A DNA stretch of 64,000 nt from Delphinapterus leucas (Eukaryota > Chordata > Mammalia > Artiodactyla > Monodontidae). Where the stretch lies: assembly GCF_002288925.2 (NCBI RefSeq), contig NW_022098044.1:16510197-16574196 (forward strand), written 5' to 3'. Every line of letters starts with the position of its first letter. The stretch's first letter is position 1. The notes beneath the pieces were generated by a model, which saw only the letters and a list, made by a program, of their open reading frames with translations, searched no databases and was not told the DNA's origin. This document shows positions 10,601 to 21,054 of the stretch, piece by piece. The translations under genes and the position numbers were made by a program.

Positions 10601-11416
10601 AAACATTAGTGCCCTTATCCTTCTTTTGCCACAATTCATGGACTGGAGTAGGCTTGCTTGGTTGTTTAAAATTGACTTAACACCAAGAATGTACATAAAT
10701 GTTAGATTATTTTAGTAAAGTGAAACTGTAGAATCTTTCCTTCTTCCTGATTATTTGCTGTGCAAACCATCACAACAAAGAACTTACTTATAAATTGCCC
10801 TAATTAGAATTCCTTAAACATTTTGAATCAACCAACCATAAACAATGACATTTTAACATGGAACACTGCTGACAGGCAACAGAAACCAACTGGGGCTGAT
10901 TTCAGGAAAAGGGAGTTTATCGGAAGCATGTTGGGTTGCTTCTAGAATCAACCATAAGCTAAAGCAGAAGTTCTAAAAGTGTGGTCTGGGGACTCCTGGG
11001 GTCCCTGAGACCCTTCCAGGGAACCTGCAAAGCCAAAACTAATTCCATAATAACATTAAGATGTTATTTGTCTTTTTCACTGATGGCGCAAAAGAAATCG
11101 TGATGAAAACTGATGGTGCCTTAGCATGTATCAAGACAAACTATACTCATAGTAATTGTATTCTTCATGACCATGCACAACAGAAAAGAAAATAAAAAGA
11201 GCCAGTTTCATTTTATAGTGTCTTCGATAGAGCCATGAAATGATTAAATCTTGACCCTTGAGAACAGAACATTTTACTGTTAGATGGGGTAAAATAAGAA
11301 GTGTGCATAAATCTCAAATGCTGCACTCTGAGCCATGAGGAGTGTCTCAAGAAAAGAACACATGTGCGATTCTTAAAGTTGCAAACTGAACTAGCCACTT
11401 TTTTCATGGAACACCA

Positions 11417-11806
11417 TTGTTAATCAAAAGAGTGCCTGACAAACTTCAGACCTGGTCTTTGGCAGGCATTTTCTCAAAAATGAACAAGAATGAGCCTGTC
11501 ACTTTAAGGATGGCAACTGACAGTATTGTAGCCAATGATAAAATTCAAACCTTCAGGCTAAAATCTGAATTTTTAGAAAACTTATCCATTAGGAGGCTTT
11601 CTGCTGTGAGCTGGACTGCTTCCCAATACTTCAAGACTTTTCTGATGAGCTTGGTGGTGATACTAAAAAGTGTGGCGGTTTTGATATTATATAATGAAAT
11701 ATGTCAAATTTTGAAAGATCTGCTTAAATCAGCAAGCCAATTTTTCTGCATGGCCAATGTTACAAAATCATGCTTGGGTAAAAGATCCATTCAAAGTGCA
11801 AGGTAG
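11417..11806 (+). pseudogene. hAT transposase fragment (decayed)
   Basis: This longest open stretch of the hAT element encodes about 129 residues, including FSKMNKNEPVTLRMATDSI and NDKIQTFRLKSEF. That resembles the middle of hAT transposases and of the ZBED/FAM200 proteins domesticated from them. The dimerisation-domain part continues degenerately at about 12160-12240 and 12598-12640. The BED zinc finger and the catalytic N-terminal half are not recognisable. It is a dead gene, with no sign of host use. Confidence 0.6.
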
Positions 11807-11846
11807 ACCAATGGATTTTGATGAAGTGGAGTATAAAAGTTCATTG

Positions 11847-12018
11847 GGGCTTCCCCGGTGGCACGGGTTCGTGCCCCGGTCCGGGAAGATCCCACATGCC
11901 GCAGAGCGGCTGGGCCCGTGAGCCACGGCCGCTGAGCCTGTGCGTCCGGAGCCTGTGCTCCGCAACGGGAGGGGCCACAACAGTGAGAGGCCCGCGTACC
12001 GCAAAAAAAAAAAAAAAA
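11847..12018 (+). mobile_element. CHR-1-type SINE with internal deletion
   Basis: It starts GGGCTTCCCCGGTGGCACGGGTTCG: about 36 bases, including the polymerase III A-box region present in other copies, are missing. The rest runs to a poly(A) tail. The TSD is AAAAGTTCATTG (11835-11846) and AAAAGTTAATTG (12019-12030), with one mismatch. It is inserted in the hAT fossil. Confidence 0.92.
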
Positions 12019-12253
12019 AAAAGTTAATTGATATGGTTCCAGATTTCACAGTGTAATCTTTAAGAAACTACTGCTCGCAAATTTTGGTGTGAAATTAAAG
12101 AAGTATATCCATACTATCTGAAAAGGCTATTAAAATTCTCCTTTTTCCAACTGCATATCTAGGTGAGGCTGGATTTTCTTCATATTTTTCAACCCAAACA
12201 ACAAATCGCAACAGTGTGAATGCAAAAGTGTATATGAGAATCCAGCTATTTTC

Positions 12254-12584
12254 TTTTTTTTTTGATAGAAGTTTATTTTATTATTAAAATATAGTTGATT
12301 TACAATGTTGTGTTTGTTTCAGGTGTACTGCACAGTGATTCCGTTTTTTTTGCAGATTATATTCCATTATAGTTTATTACAGGATATCGGGTATAATTAC
12401 CGGTGCTATACAGTAAATCCTTGTTGCTTATCTATTTATGTATAGTAAATAGTTTGTATCTGTTAATCCCATATTCGTAATTTGTCCTTGCCCCCTTCCC
12501 TTTCCCCTGTGGTAACCATACGCTTGTTTTCAATATCTGTGAATCTGTTTATGTTTTGAATATGGATTCATTTGTATTAGTTTT
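12254..12584 (-). mobile_element. 5'-truncated L1 3' end
   Basis: The T-rich start followed by antisense L1 3' UTR ('aaaatatagttgatttacaa', 'tattccattatagtttatta') is flanked by a perfect 13-bp TSD, TCCAGCTATTTTC, at 12241-12253 and 12585-12597. It splits the hAT dimerisation-domain region. Confidence 0.92.
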
Positions 12585-12924
12585 TCCAGCTATTTTCCAT
12601 TAAATCAGACCATAAAGAGTTTACCAAAAAAATGTTGAAACAATGCCACTCTTCTATTTTTTTAGAAAATATAGTTATTTTCATAACCGTGTATCGATGT
12701 TAAAATATTAATGTATTTATTACCCTGTTTCTAATTGAATTAATATTTTAAGGTGTTTTCATTTTAAATCTCTAATGCAGTAAATATCAGTAGGTATAAC
12801 CCACGTAACAAAACCTCTTTGAGGTCCTTCATTTTTCTTAAGACTGGAAATCAAAAAGAGACCAAAAGTTCCTGAGACCAAAAGATTGTTTGAGAGATGA
12901 TGAGCTTAGATAATCAGGGGTGGA

Positions 12925-13230
12925 AAAAAGAAGCAAATCAATTAGAATATTTTCTGCTATGAGAAACAGAAAAACCCAACTTGAACTGAGTTAAACAAAA
13001 AGGAAATCTCTTCTCATATAAAGGAAGATCCAGGTGGTTGATTCAGCAGTTAAATGATGTCTAGGACCCTGGATTTGTCCATCTTTCTGCTCTGTTGCCC
13101 ACAGCACTGGCTTCAACCTTAGGAGGGTTGCAGTGATTGCTGGTCACAAGAACACTGCAGTGACAACTGGGGTAACCTGCCTTCTAGTTCATACACATCA
13201 AGTGAGAAAGAAAAACCCTTCTTCCAATCG
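12925..13230 (+). repeat. unclassified ancient repeat, left part
   Basis: The text 'gagaaacagaaaaacccaac', 'aaggaaatctcttctcatat' and 'tctgctctgttgcccacagc' resembles a dispersed mammalian repeat also seen near 41060-41200. Sequence at 13990-14290, after two SINEs and a microsatellite, may be its continuation. I cannot name the family. Confidence 0.3.
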
Positions 13231-13251
13231 TGGAATAGAAACCCTCCTCTT

Positions 13252-13520
13252 GGACTTCCCTGGTGGCGCAATAGTTAAGAATCCTCCTACCAATGCAGGG
13301 GACCCGGATTCGATCCCTGGTCTGGGAAGATCCCCCATGCTGCAGAGCAACTAAGCCCGTGCGCCACAACTACTGACTGAGCCTGTGCTCTAGAGCTCAT
13401 GAGCCACAACTACTGAAGCCCACACGCCTAGAGCCCATGCTCCACAACAAGAGAAGGCACTGCAATGAGAGGCCCGCACACAGCAACGAAGAGTAGCACC
13501 CACTCGCCGCAAGGAGAGGG
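13252..13520 (+). mobile_element. CHR-2-type SINE
   Basis: The head 'ggacttccctggtggcgcaa' is followed by the 'gagccacaactactgaagcc' block typical of longer CHR-2 copies. It ends after 'cactcgccgc' without a poly(A) tail, so it is 3'-truncated. Confidence 0.9.
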
Positions 13521-13605
13521 AAGGTTCTGTTAGAGAGGAGGAAGAGAAGATACGGATGCTACATAGTCTTCCCCTCCCATTCCAACAGGCAAGAAACAGG
13601 GAACT

Positions 13606-13802
13606 GGGCTTCCCTGGTGGCGCAGTGGTTGAGGGTCCGCCTGCCGATGCAGGGGACACGGGTTCGTGCCCCGGTCCGGGAAGATCCCACATGCCGCGGA
13701 GCGGTTGCGTCCGTGAGCCATGGCCGCTGAGCCTTTGCGTCCGGAGGCTGTGCTCCGCAACGGGAGAGGCCACAACAGTGAGAGGCCCGCGTACCGCAAA
13801 AA
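13606..13802 (+). mobile_element. CHR-1-type SINE
   Basis: A full head, A-box region, B-box-like 'ggttcgtgccc' and the end 'aggcccgcgtaccgcaaaa' are present. Its A tail has expanded into a purine microsatellite (13803-13958). Confidence 0.93.
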
Positions 13803-13882
13803 AAGGAAGGAAGGAAGGAAGGGAGGGAGGGAGGAAGGGAGGAAAGAAAGAAAGGAAGGAAGAGAAGGAAGGAAGGAAGGAA

Positions 13883-13932
<50 letters not shown>

Positions 13933-13958
13933 AAAAGAAAGAAAGAAAGAAAGAAAGA
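13803..13958. repeat. (GGAA/GAAA)n purine tract
   Basis: About 156 bases of uninterrupted purines on the plus strand grew from the SINE tail: GGAA first, then GAAA. The long homopurine tract could form triplex DNA. Confidence 0.95.
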
Positions 13959-14385
13959 ACTGAGTCTGGCTGGATTTCTAGAACCAAAGCCAAAATCAGA
14001 CCCCAGGAAGGATCCTATTAGGGAAGCTACTGCCCAGCGGCACTGCCCAGCAGACATTCTGCAGGCTCCACCATCACCACTGCCGCCTCTGTAACTGGAC
14101 ATAGACGCCACTGCCATCACCACTGCCGAAAGAGTGAACCTCTAACCTGCTCTTGAATCTCATCACTCCCTTGAAATTCGAAGTCCTGTGCTGGAGCATC
14201 TGATTGGCTGCCCTAAGTCACATGTCATTGTCCCAGCTGTTCAAGGAGGGGAAGAGGGCATATTTCACCCCCTTCAGCTCCGTATGAGAGGTGGAGTCCT
14301 GCTTCACCAAGGCTCACACACCACTGAGGGAGGCCACTTCAAACTTAGATGAAAATTCTTCAGAAATAATACAGATCAAATAAGA

Positions 14386-14416
14386 AGAGGGAGAGAGAGA
14401 GAGAGAGAGAGAGAAG
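14386..14416. repeat. (GA)n microsatellite
   Basis: About 14 GA units, shortly before a TA tract. Confidence 0.9.
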
Positions 14417-14462
14417 GATGGATAAATGGAAAGATAAGAGAGGTACTTATATATACATGCCC

Positions 14463-14497
<35 letters not shown>

Positions 14498-14500
14498 CAC
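14463..14500. repeat. (TA)n microsatellite
   Basis: An AT-alternating run flanked by related imperfect TATA text. Confidence 0.9.
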
Positions 14501-14519
14501 AGCAAACACAAGAGAAGTA

Positions 14520-14725
14520 ATTTAGTCCCAGTACACCATTTACTAGTTGTGTGACCTTACTTAAACCTTTTATGCCTCCGTTTCCTCATCAATAAAATAC
14601 GGATAATAAGAGAACCTATCTCATGAGAGTATTTCCAGGACTAAATGACTTAATACTTGTAACATGCTTAACATAACATTGAAGAAATGGTACATGCTCA
14701 GCAAATGTTAATTATTAAGATATCA
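14520..14725 (+). repeat. MIR SINE
   Basis: 'ctagttgtgtgaccttactt', 'tccgtttcctcatcaataaa' and 'gctcagcaaatgttaatta' give a nearly full MIR. Confidence 0.8.
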
Positions 14726-15484
14726 GAGCAATGAAGAAGGAACATTGAAATAACTGAAAATACTTAACTATAAATTGTTTTTCCAACCTTCAAGGCTCAC
14801 CGGTACCCAAGGGAGAGAGTTTGCAGTATCCTGCTTGGGATGCCTCCAGGGGCAGCAGCTGAGGAGCAAAACTAGCTACCTTAGTTAATAGTCCAGATTC
14901 CTTTGAATTCAGAGGAGGAACAACCATGGGGCAGCTCTCACCTATTCCTGGTTTCATATCTGTCAGCCCTGAGGAGATTGGTCTCAGGCAAGTAACCTAA
15001 CCCTTCAGAAGATCAACATTCTCTGTCCCCTGGGACTAACAGCTGACTTAAAATGAAAAGACACCCAAGAAAAAAGATTGGAAGGAAATATATCAACACA
15101 TTAACAGCAACTATCCCGAAGTGTGCAGTCAGTCATGGGGCATTTGTGTCTTCTTCTTTTCCTTACAGAATTTTCTAGTCTCTACAATAAGCATGTATTA
15201 ATTTTATAATTTTTTAACCTGTAGTATATATTTTAATCTGAACTATTTTGTTGCCTAAAATGGATAATGACATGAATCCCCTTCTTAATATAGCTTTGGG
15301 GGAAAGGTTTACCAAAGGTGACCAGAGATCAGACTTCAGATCGTGGGTAAGGAAAATGGGAAAGGCGGGTTCGAGAACCTCAGAGCAGGCTCCCTCCCTT
15401 TCTGATCCACACCCCCACACACACCCAACACTCTTTAGTGGAAATAATTTCTAAGGACAGATTTAATGGGGTTAAAGAAGTTCC
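14726..15484. other. no recognisable feature
   Basis: Mostly unique-looking intergenic sequence with no convincing exon, RNA gene or recognisable repeat. Confidence 0.5.
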
Positions 15485-15600
15485 AGATAATAGTGACCGG
15501 TATTCACTGAGCGTTACATGCGTAATCGCACTTAACCTTCCAACCCTATTTCACAGATGAAGAAACGGAGGCTCACAGCAGTGTCTCAGTTTAGGGACAT
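15485..15600 (-). repeat. MIR SINE fragment
   Basis: 'cttaaccttccaaccctatt' and 'tcacagatgaagaaacggag' match reverse MIR. Confidence 0.7.
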
Positions 15601-16044
15601 CAGAAGGACACACGTGCTTCGGCAGTGGGAGAAAGGGCTGGCCTGGAGAGGGGTGGCTTTCTGCTCCCATTTGGAGGAGGAGGTGAAGGGCACCCGTGGC
15701 AAAGAAGTGGATGCAACTCAGCAAGAAACCCGGAGGAGGTGGGGGGCGATCCCACAGTGACTCGGCCAGTCTTTCATCTTTTCCTCATTATGTCAGCAGA
15801 GCACATGTCCTCTGGAGAGCTTCTTACCACAGCAGCAGAGATTTTATAGGCTGGGCACCATAGCGGGGGAGGAAGCATGTGACATGTGGCCTCTGGCCTT
15901 AATGAAAGCCATTCGATTTGCAGACAAGACCTACTGGCTGGTAATCTAATCACTAGTAAATAAAGTTTCCAGACCCAAGAGAAAAGGGTCAGGGAGAGTA
16001 GGTAATAGGTTTTGAGTGTACTATACAATCATTGCTGGAGAAGT

Positions 16045-16140
16045 TCAAACAGAGAGCTAATATTTATCGAGTGCCCACTGTGTACCAGGCTCAACCTCAT
16101 ACACGGCATCTCTTTAGCCGTCACAGCAGCCCGCTGTGGT
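16045..16140 (-). repeat. MIR SINE fragment
   Basis: 'tatttatcgagtgcccactg' and 'tgtaccaggctcaac' match the reverse MIR 3' part. Confidence 0.65.
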
Positions 16141-16787
16141 CTGCTTCCCTCCCCACACGCCTGGGGAAATGCCCTGTTCTTGGCTGCTGAAGCCTCCACA
16201 GTGCTGTGAATCTCAGAATGCATTTAGAAGAGCAGTGCTGGCTTAGAGGGAGGAACTTCTGGAACGTCGTTCAAAACCTCTTTTGCACAGGCCTCAGTCA
16301 CTGGTATAAAACATACTCCTGGAATAGCAGTGAAATGCCATGTTCAAATCAAATTCTAAAATGGGCCACTTTATACACATTTTTTTGCCCTCCACATAAT
16401 AAAAGGAATTGTATCTCTTTAATTTTTACGTGCTTGCACAGTTCCTCCCATTTCTCTGGGGTCGGCTGGGAGGCTTGGAGTAACCCAGCTGAGGGGGGAC
16501 AGGTGGCAGGGAGGAACGGGAAGGCCCGGCCTCATGGTCATTCTGTCACAATACTCTATGACCCAGTGGCCAGGCGGGGCAGATGGAGTCACGCAGAACT
16601 TGTTCCGGGCAGGTAGGTGGCCCTCTCCTCCCCCTTCTGCGTGCCTCTCCTCCCCCTTCTACTCTCCCCCTCGTAATCCGGACAACAGGTAACCACACGC
16701 AGGCTGGAGCTCTGGCCCCGTGACAGTCTCGGGATGAGAAGGGAGGAAACCTAAAAGTGGACAAATTCAACCCAACCTGACTCAGGA

Positions 16788-17056
16788 GGGTGACCAGGCT
16801 CCAGTGTGTTTGGTCTGAGGGTTCCCAGGATGCAGGACTTTCCATTTTAAAAACAAGCAACTATATAGTGATGGATGGAAACTAAATTTTTGGCGGTGAG
16901 CACACTGTAGGGTATGATGCAGAAATATAATGTTGTACACGTGACAGTTATATTATAAACTAATGTTACCTCAATAAAAAAGAATTCTAAACTAAAACGA
17001 AAATTTTTAAAAATAAACCAGGCTGGTCCTGGACAAACCAGGAAGAGTTGGTCACC
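16788..17056. mobile_element. palindromic MITE-like element, copy A
   Basis: The ends 'gggtgacca' and 'gttggtcacc' are inverted. The text between them ('ggtcctggacaaaccaggaa') matches copies at 18825 and 22869. An L1 3' piece (about 16858-17018) splits it. Confidence 0.6.
16858..17018 (+). mobile_element. short L1 3' end inside MITE copy A
   Basis: 'gtgatggatggaaactaaat', 'aatgttgtacacgtgacagt' and 'tgttacctcaataaaaaag' match an L1 3' UTR with its poly(A) signal and tail. Confidence 0.7.
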
Positions 17057-17139
17057 TTACTCAGCCTCTCCGTGTCCAAGTACTGTGACTTCCGCCCACG
17101 TGCACACCCCACCCTGTGTGTTCCCTAGTGGGCAGGCTC

Positions 17140-17295
17140 CAATAACAGCTAATGTTTATTATTTACTCAGCGTTGGGCACTTTCCATATTTGTCTCATTT
17201 GCTCCTCAACACAGGCCTAGGGAGAAGATACAATTATCACCTCCTTTCACAGATGAAGAAACTGAGGCTTAAGGAGGGTAAATAACTTGAATACA
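17140..17295 (-). repeat. MIR SINE
   Basis: 'tactcagcgttgggcacttt' and 'acagatgaagaaactgaggc' match reverse MIR. Confidence 0.8.
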
Positions 17296-17403
17296 AATAG
17301 TTCCATAAAACCAGCGTCTGCCCACACTTGAATTTAGAAAGGATCTCTGTACTGTGGTTTCTGAAGTTCGCCAGAGAGAGATGGAGGGAGGGAGAGAGGA
17401 AAT

Positions 17404-17915
17404 AGGAAGGAAGGAAGGAAGGAAGGAAGGNNNNNNNNNNNNNNNNNNNNNNNNNNNNNNNNNNNNNNNNNNNNNNNNNNNNNNNNNNNNNNNNNNNNNN
17501 NNNNNNNNNNNNNNNNNNNNNNNNNNNNNNNNNNNNNNNNNNNNNNNNNNNNNNNNNNNNNNNNNNNNNNNNNNNNNNNNNNNNNNNNNNNNNNNNNNNN
17601 NNNNNNNNNNNNNNNNNNNNNNNNNNNNNNNNNNNNNNNNNNNNNNNNNNNNNNNNNNNNNNNNNNNNNNNNNNNNNNNNNNNNNNNNNNNNNNNNNNNN
17701 NNNNNNNNNNNNNNNNNNNNNNNNNNNNNNNNNNNNNNNNNNNNNNNNNNNNNNNNNNNNNNNNNNNNNNNNNNNNNNNNNNNNNNNNNNNNNNNNNNNN
17801 NNNNNNNNNNNNNNNNNNNNNNNNNNNNNNGGAAGAAAGAGGGAGGAAGGGAAGGAGAGATGGGGAGGGGAGGGGGGAGGAAGAAAGAGGGAGGAAGGGA
17901 AGGAGGGTAAGAGAG
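17404..17915. repeat. GGAA-rich purine microsatellite around an assembly gap
   Basis: GGAA units run into the gap at 17405-17430. GGAA/GAGG/GGGA-type purine sequence continues at 17831-17910. Translations across this block are not genes. Confidence 0.9.
17431..17830. other. assembly gap (400 N)
   Basis: Exactly 400 unresolved bases. The gap lies inside a purine microsatellite, which is probably why assembly failed. The true length may differ. Confidence 0.99.
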
Positions 17916-17999
17916 AGAGTGTGACTGAGAGTGGGGAGACTTGACCATCCTCCCAAGAGAAAGAGCTGCATCTCAGCAATCAGCCCCTTCTGAAGGCTG

Positions 18000-18820
18000 C
18001 AGCCCCGCCCTCAACTTGCTCCTGCTTAGCTCTCCTGGGGAGCTGACAGCACCAGCTGCAGCTCATTTTACTCCCTGCTAGAACTCAGGGTATTATCCTA
18101 TGATATTCATGCCTATTTTTACAAATAATTCATCTTTTTTTGCACGAAAGTAAAATAGCCTGAAGCCAGAACATTTAAAATGAACGTTGATGCCTTATTC
18201 ATAAAATAATAATGTGCTGGTTTGCCAGACGGTTTGTAAAAAGTCCTGAAGCTAAAATACACGGAGTTCTAGGTCTATTTTTAGCCTGGAAAAGGCCTCC
18301 CGATGTCTTTCTCAGTTCACACTTGATAAGGGCAGTTGTTATGCTTTCTCTGAAACTGGGCTTTCCCAAATCAGTTGCATTCACACAGGGAAATCTAGAA
18401 GATAACTTGGCAAATAAGCATATTTATGAAATCCAAACCCCCAGTACACAAATGCTTTTTTTAACTGCACAAAAATGGATTATAAACAAAAGGCTAATGG
18501 AGTCTCTGGTCAACCACAGTTATGGGAAATGGGGTCACAGACTGTTACCGTTTACGGGACTCTTTTTCCCAAGCCTGACAGGGAGATTTCTTTTGCAGAG
18601 GAATAGCAATTCCAGAGCTGGAAATACTTAAAACAACTGTTAGATGATAAGATTTGTGCCCCCGTGTTATCATGGTTTCCTCCTTCCCCAATACTATGCG
18701 CCAGTCATTTATGACATCTTTATTTTGTCACCCGTGATGATTTTGTAAATAGTAAGGTCTCTCTTGTCAAATTACCTCCAGAAGGACACGCAACAGACTC
18801 ATAATGTCAGTTGTCTATGA
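18000..18820. other. unique sequence, possible conserved noncoding block
   Basis: No repeat family is recognisable. The text is moderately AT-rich with several TAAT/TTTAT and TGATAAG-type sites. The 139-codon open frame at 18212-18631 resembles no known protein and lacks coding-like features. Confidence 0.35.
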
Positions 18821-18824
18821 CATT

Positions 18825-18901
18825 GGGTGACCAACCAGTTTGCTAAGGACTTTCAGTGCTAAACCAGAAAGTCCCAGACAAACCAGGACCAGTTGGTCAC
18901 C
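18825..18901. mobile_element. palindromic MITE-like element, copy B
   Basis: A compact 77-base fold-back: 'gggtgaccaaccagtttgct' pairs with 'accaggaccagttggtcacc'. It is uninterrupted, unlike copies A and C. Confidence 0.65.
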
Positions 18902-19040
18902 ATACCTTTGCAGAGGGAGCTTGAATTGCTGGGATGGGGCAGGGGAGAAAATGGTGACTCTATACCCTTTCACACGTTTGGAATATTAAACACTGTGAGT
19001 TCACTACCTGTTCAAAAAATTAGGTTAAAAATATTCTGTC

Positions 19041-19068
19041 AGATGAATGGATAAATAACATGTGATAA

Positions 19069-19109
<41 letters not shown>

Positions 19110-19587
19110 GGAATATTACTCAGCCATAAAAAAGAATGAAATATTGCCATTTGCAGCAACATGGATGGACCTAGAGATTATCATACTAAGTGATGTTAAG
19201 TCAGACAGAGAATGACAAATATCACATATCACTTATATGTGGAATCTAAGAAAATGATACAAATGAACTTACAGAACAGAAACAGACTCACAGACGTAGA
19301 AAACAATCTTATAAAAAAAAAAAAAAAGAAACTGTCTTATGGTTACCAAAGGGGAAGGGAGGAGGGATAAATTAGGAGTTTGGGATTAACAGATACACAC
19401 TACTCTATATAAAATAAACAACAAGGGCCTACTGATTGCACAGGGAACTATATTTAACGCCTTGCAATAACCTATAATGGAAAAGAATCTGAAAAGAATA
19501 TGTACATACATATATATATATATATATGTATATCACTTTGCGGTATACCTGAAACTAACACACTGTAAATCAGCCATACTTCAATAA
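19041..19587 (+). mobile_element. 5'-truncated L1
   Basis: It holds the end of ORF2 ('gaatattactcagccataaa') and the 3' UTR to 'cttcaataaaaaa'. The TSD is AAAAATATTCTGTC (19027-19040) versus AAAAAAATTCTGTC (19588-19601). It contains a CA microsatellite at 19071-19107. Confidence 0.88.
19071..19107. repeat. (AC)n microsatellite
   Basis: About 18 AC units inside the truncated L1. Confidence 0.95.
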
Positions 19588-19768
19588 AAAAAAATTCTGT
19601 CGGTATCAGGTGAGAGGACTATTTACTTAAATTAGTAGATCTCTAAGAATGACAACAGTCTATTACACCCAAGTGAAATTAACATCATTACATTTAAGTT
19701 CTGCTTTGTTTCTTATTTCATTTGTTTCTAAAATATACCCTCCAATTACTCTTTATAAAAGAACTCAA

Positions 19769-20138
19769 GGGCTTCCCTGGTGGCGCAGTGGTTAAGCATC
19801 CGCCTGCCAATGCAGGGAACACGGGTTCGAGCCCTGGTCCGGGAAGATCCCACATGCCGCGGAGCAACTAAGCCAGTGCACCACATCTACTGAGCCTGTG
19901 CTCTAGAGCCCGCGAGCCACAGCTATTGAAGCCGACGAGCCACAACTACTGAAGCCCGCGCGCCTAGAGCCTGTGCTCCGCAGCAAGAGAAGCCACTGCA
20001 ATGAGAAGCTCGCGCACCACAATGAAGAGTAGCCCCGGCTCGCCGCAACTAGAGAAAGCCCGTAGGCAGCAACGAAGACCCAACACAGCCAAAAATAATA
20101 AATAAGTAAAATAAATAAATTTATTAAAAAAAAAAAAA
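19769..20138 (+). mobile_element. CHR-2-type SINE, full length
   Basis: It runs from 'gggcttccctggtggcgcag' through the repeated 'gagccacaactactgaagcc' blocks to 'gacccaacacagcc' and an A-rich tail. Similar 'aactcaa'/'acctcaaa' text on both sides may be a decayed TSD. Confidence 0.93.
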
Positions 20139-20144
20139 CCTCAA

Positions 20145-20275
20145 AATTTTGCAAAGTCCTTTAACGCTCATTCTCACAACAGTAAGTAATTAGAGCTTGT
20201 ATTATTGTTCCATTTCAAAGATGAGGAAACGGAGGCCAAAGGAGGTTATTATCTAACTTGCCCAGGGCTGGACGT
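20145..20275 (-). repeat. MIR SINE fragment
   Basis: 'caaagatgaggaaacggagg' and 'gttattatctaacttgccca' match reverse MIR. Confidence 0.7.
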
Positions 20276-21050
20276 GAGTGTGTGAGGGCCTTCTTTCCCC
20301 CCCGGGCAGGCCTCCCCTTTGCTGGCCGACTTTACATCTGGTTAGTATTGTCAAACCATGGAAACAGCGGGCTGTTGCCAAAGAGAAATATTTCTATCAA
20401 AGTTTCTCAAGTGTCCCCTAGGAGAGCCCGCCAGCAACCAATAATGACATAGCACTGGCTGATGGAGCCCTCCCAGCCGGTCACACTGTGGAAAAAGTGC
20501 CACCCACAGAGAAACTTTTTCTGGGATTTTGAGAGGACACAAAGTCCTGAGGTGCAAATGTGGGGAGAGCCCCAGTCTCTGAGCTGAGGGCGGACTACCC
20601 ACAGCTCCTTCTGCAGTTCAGTTATTTGTCTCCTACACATCAAAGTCACGTTCACTCGTTTTCTGCTCAGAATGAAGACTTTTGAGAGGCAAAGACCACC
20701 TGGGCAGAATTAAACAGGCTACAGACTTCTTTCCCCAGAAAAGCTGAGGGGGAGGCAGGGGCGGTGGGAGGGGCAGTTCACCCTCCCGATGGCTGTTTGT
20801 AAAACGAATAGCGAATGTGAGGCAGACTCCAGGCTGCTTGTTGAAAATTCACCAGCTGTTGTCTCTGCACGTCTCAGGGTCACCCCCATGTCCGGAGACA
20901 TCCCCTGCATTCCTATCCCGCTGTGATCCCACAACTGGCATTGTCAGCTCTCACTGAAGGCCAGAATTAAGTTTCACATTTGTACAAATGCATCTTTGAA
21001 TTCCCAGGCAGAGCTCTTGAAGAGATGGAGACGCAGGAGAGATCAATTTT
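20276..21050. other. unique sequence, no gene seen
   Basis: No exon or repeat is recognised. GC content is moderate. It could hold regulatory sequence, but nothing in the sequence proves it. Confidence 0.4.
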
Positions 21051-21054
21051 GAGG

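Larger units (their letters stand above)
10968..12890 (+). mobile_element. fossil hAT DNA transposon with transposase remains
   Basis: The left end 'aagttctaaaagtgtggtct' and the right end 'gagaccaaaagattgtttga' are imperfect inverted terminal repeats of the hAT 'agtggttctcaaa' type. Inside is degenerate transposase coding sequence. The right half matches what I know of autonomous hAT (Zaphod/Charlie-like) elements of early placental mammals. A CHR SINE (11847-12018) and an L1 3' end (12254-12584) inserted later, each with its own TSD. Without them the element is about 1.4 kb, so it is also internally deleted. The exact subfamily is uncertain. Confidence 0.75.

Noticed and set aside
13530..14123. 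Open frames with long Ser/Phe/Leu or Lys/Glu runs
   Set aside because: Translation of a GAAA/GGAA tract and of a CHR SINE, not a gene.
17237..17979. Open frames of about 200-244 codons across the gap
   Set aside because: They exist only because the 400 N contain no stops. The flanks are purine microsatellite.
18212..18631. 139-codon plus-strand open frame
   Set aside because: No recognised domain, no clear Kozak or splice context. Chance frames of this size are expected in 64 kb.
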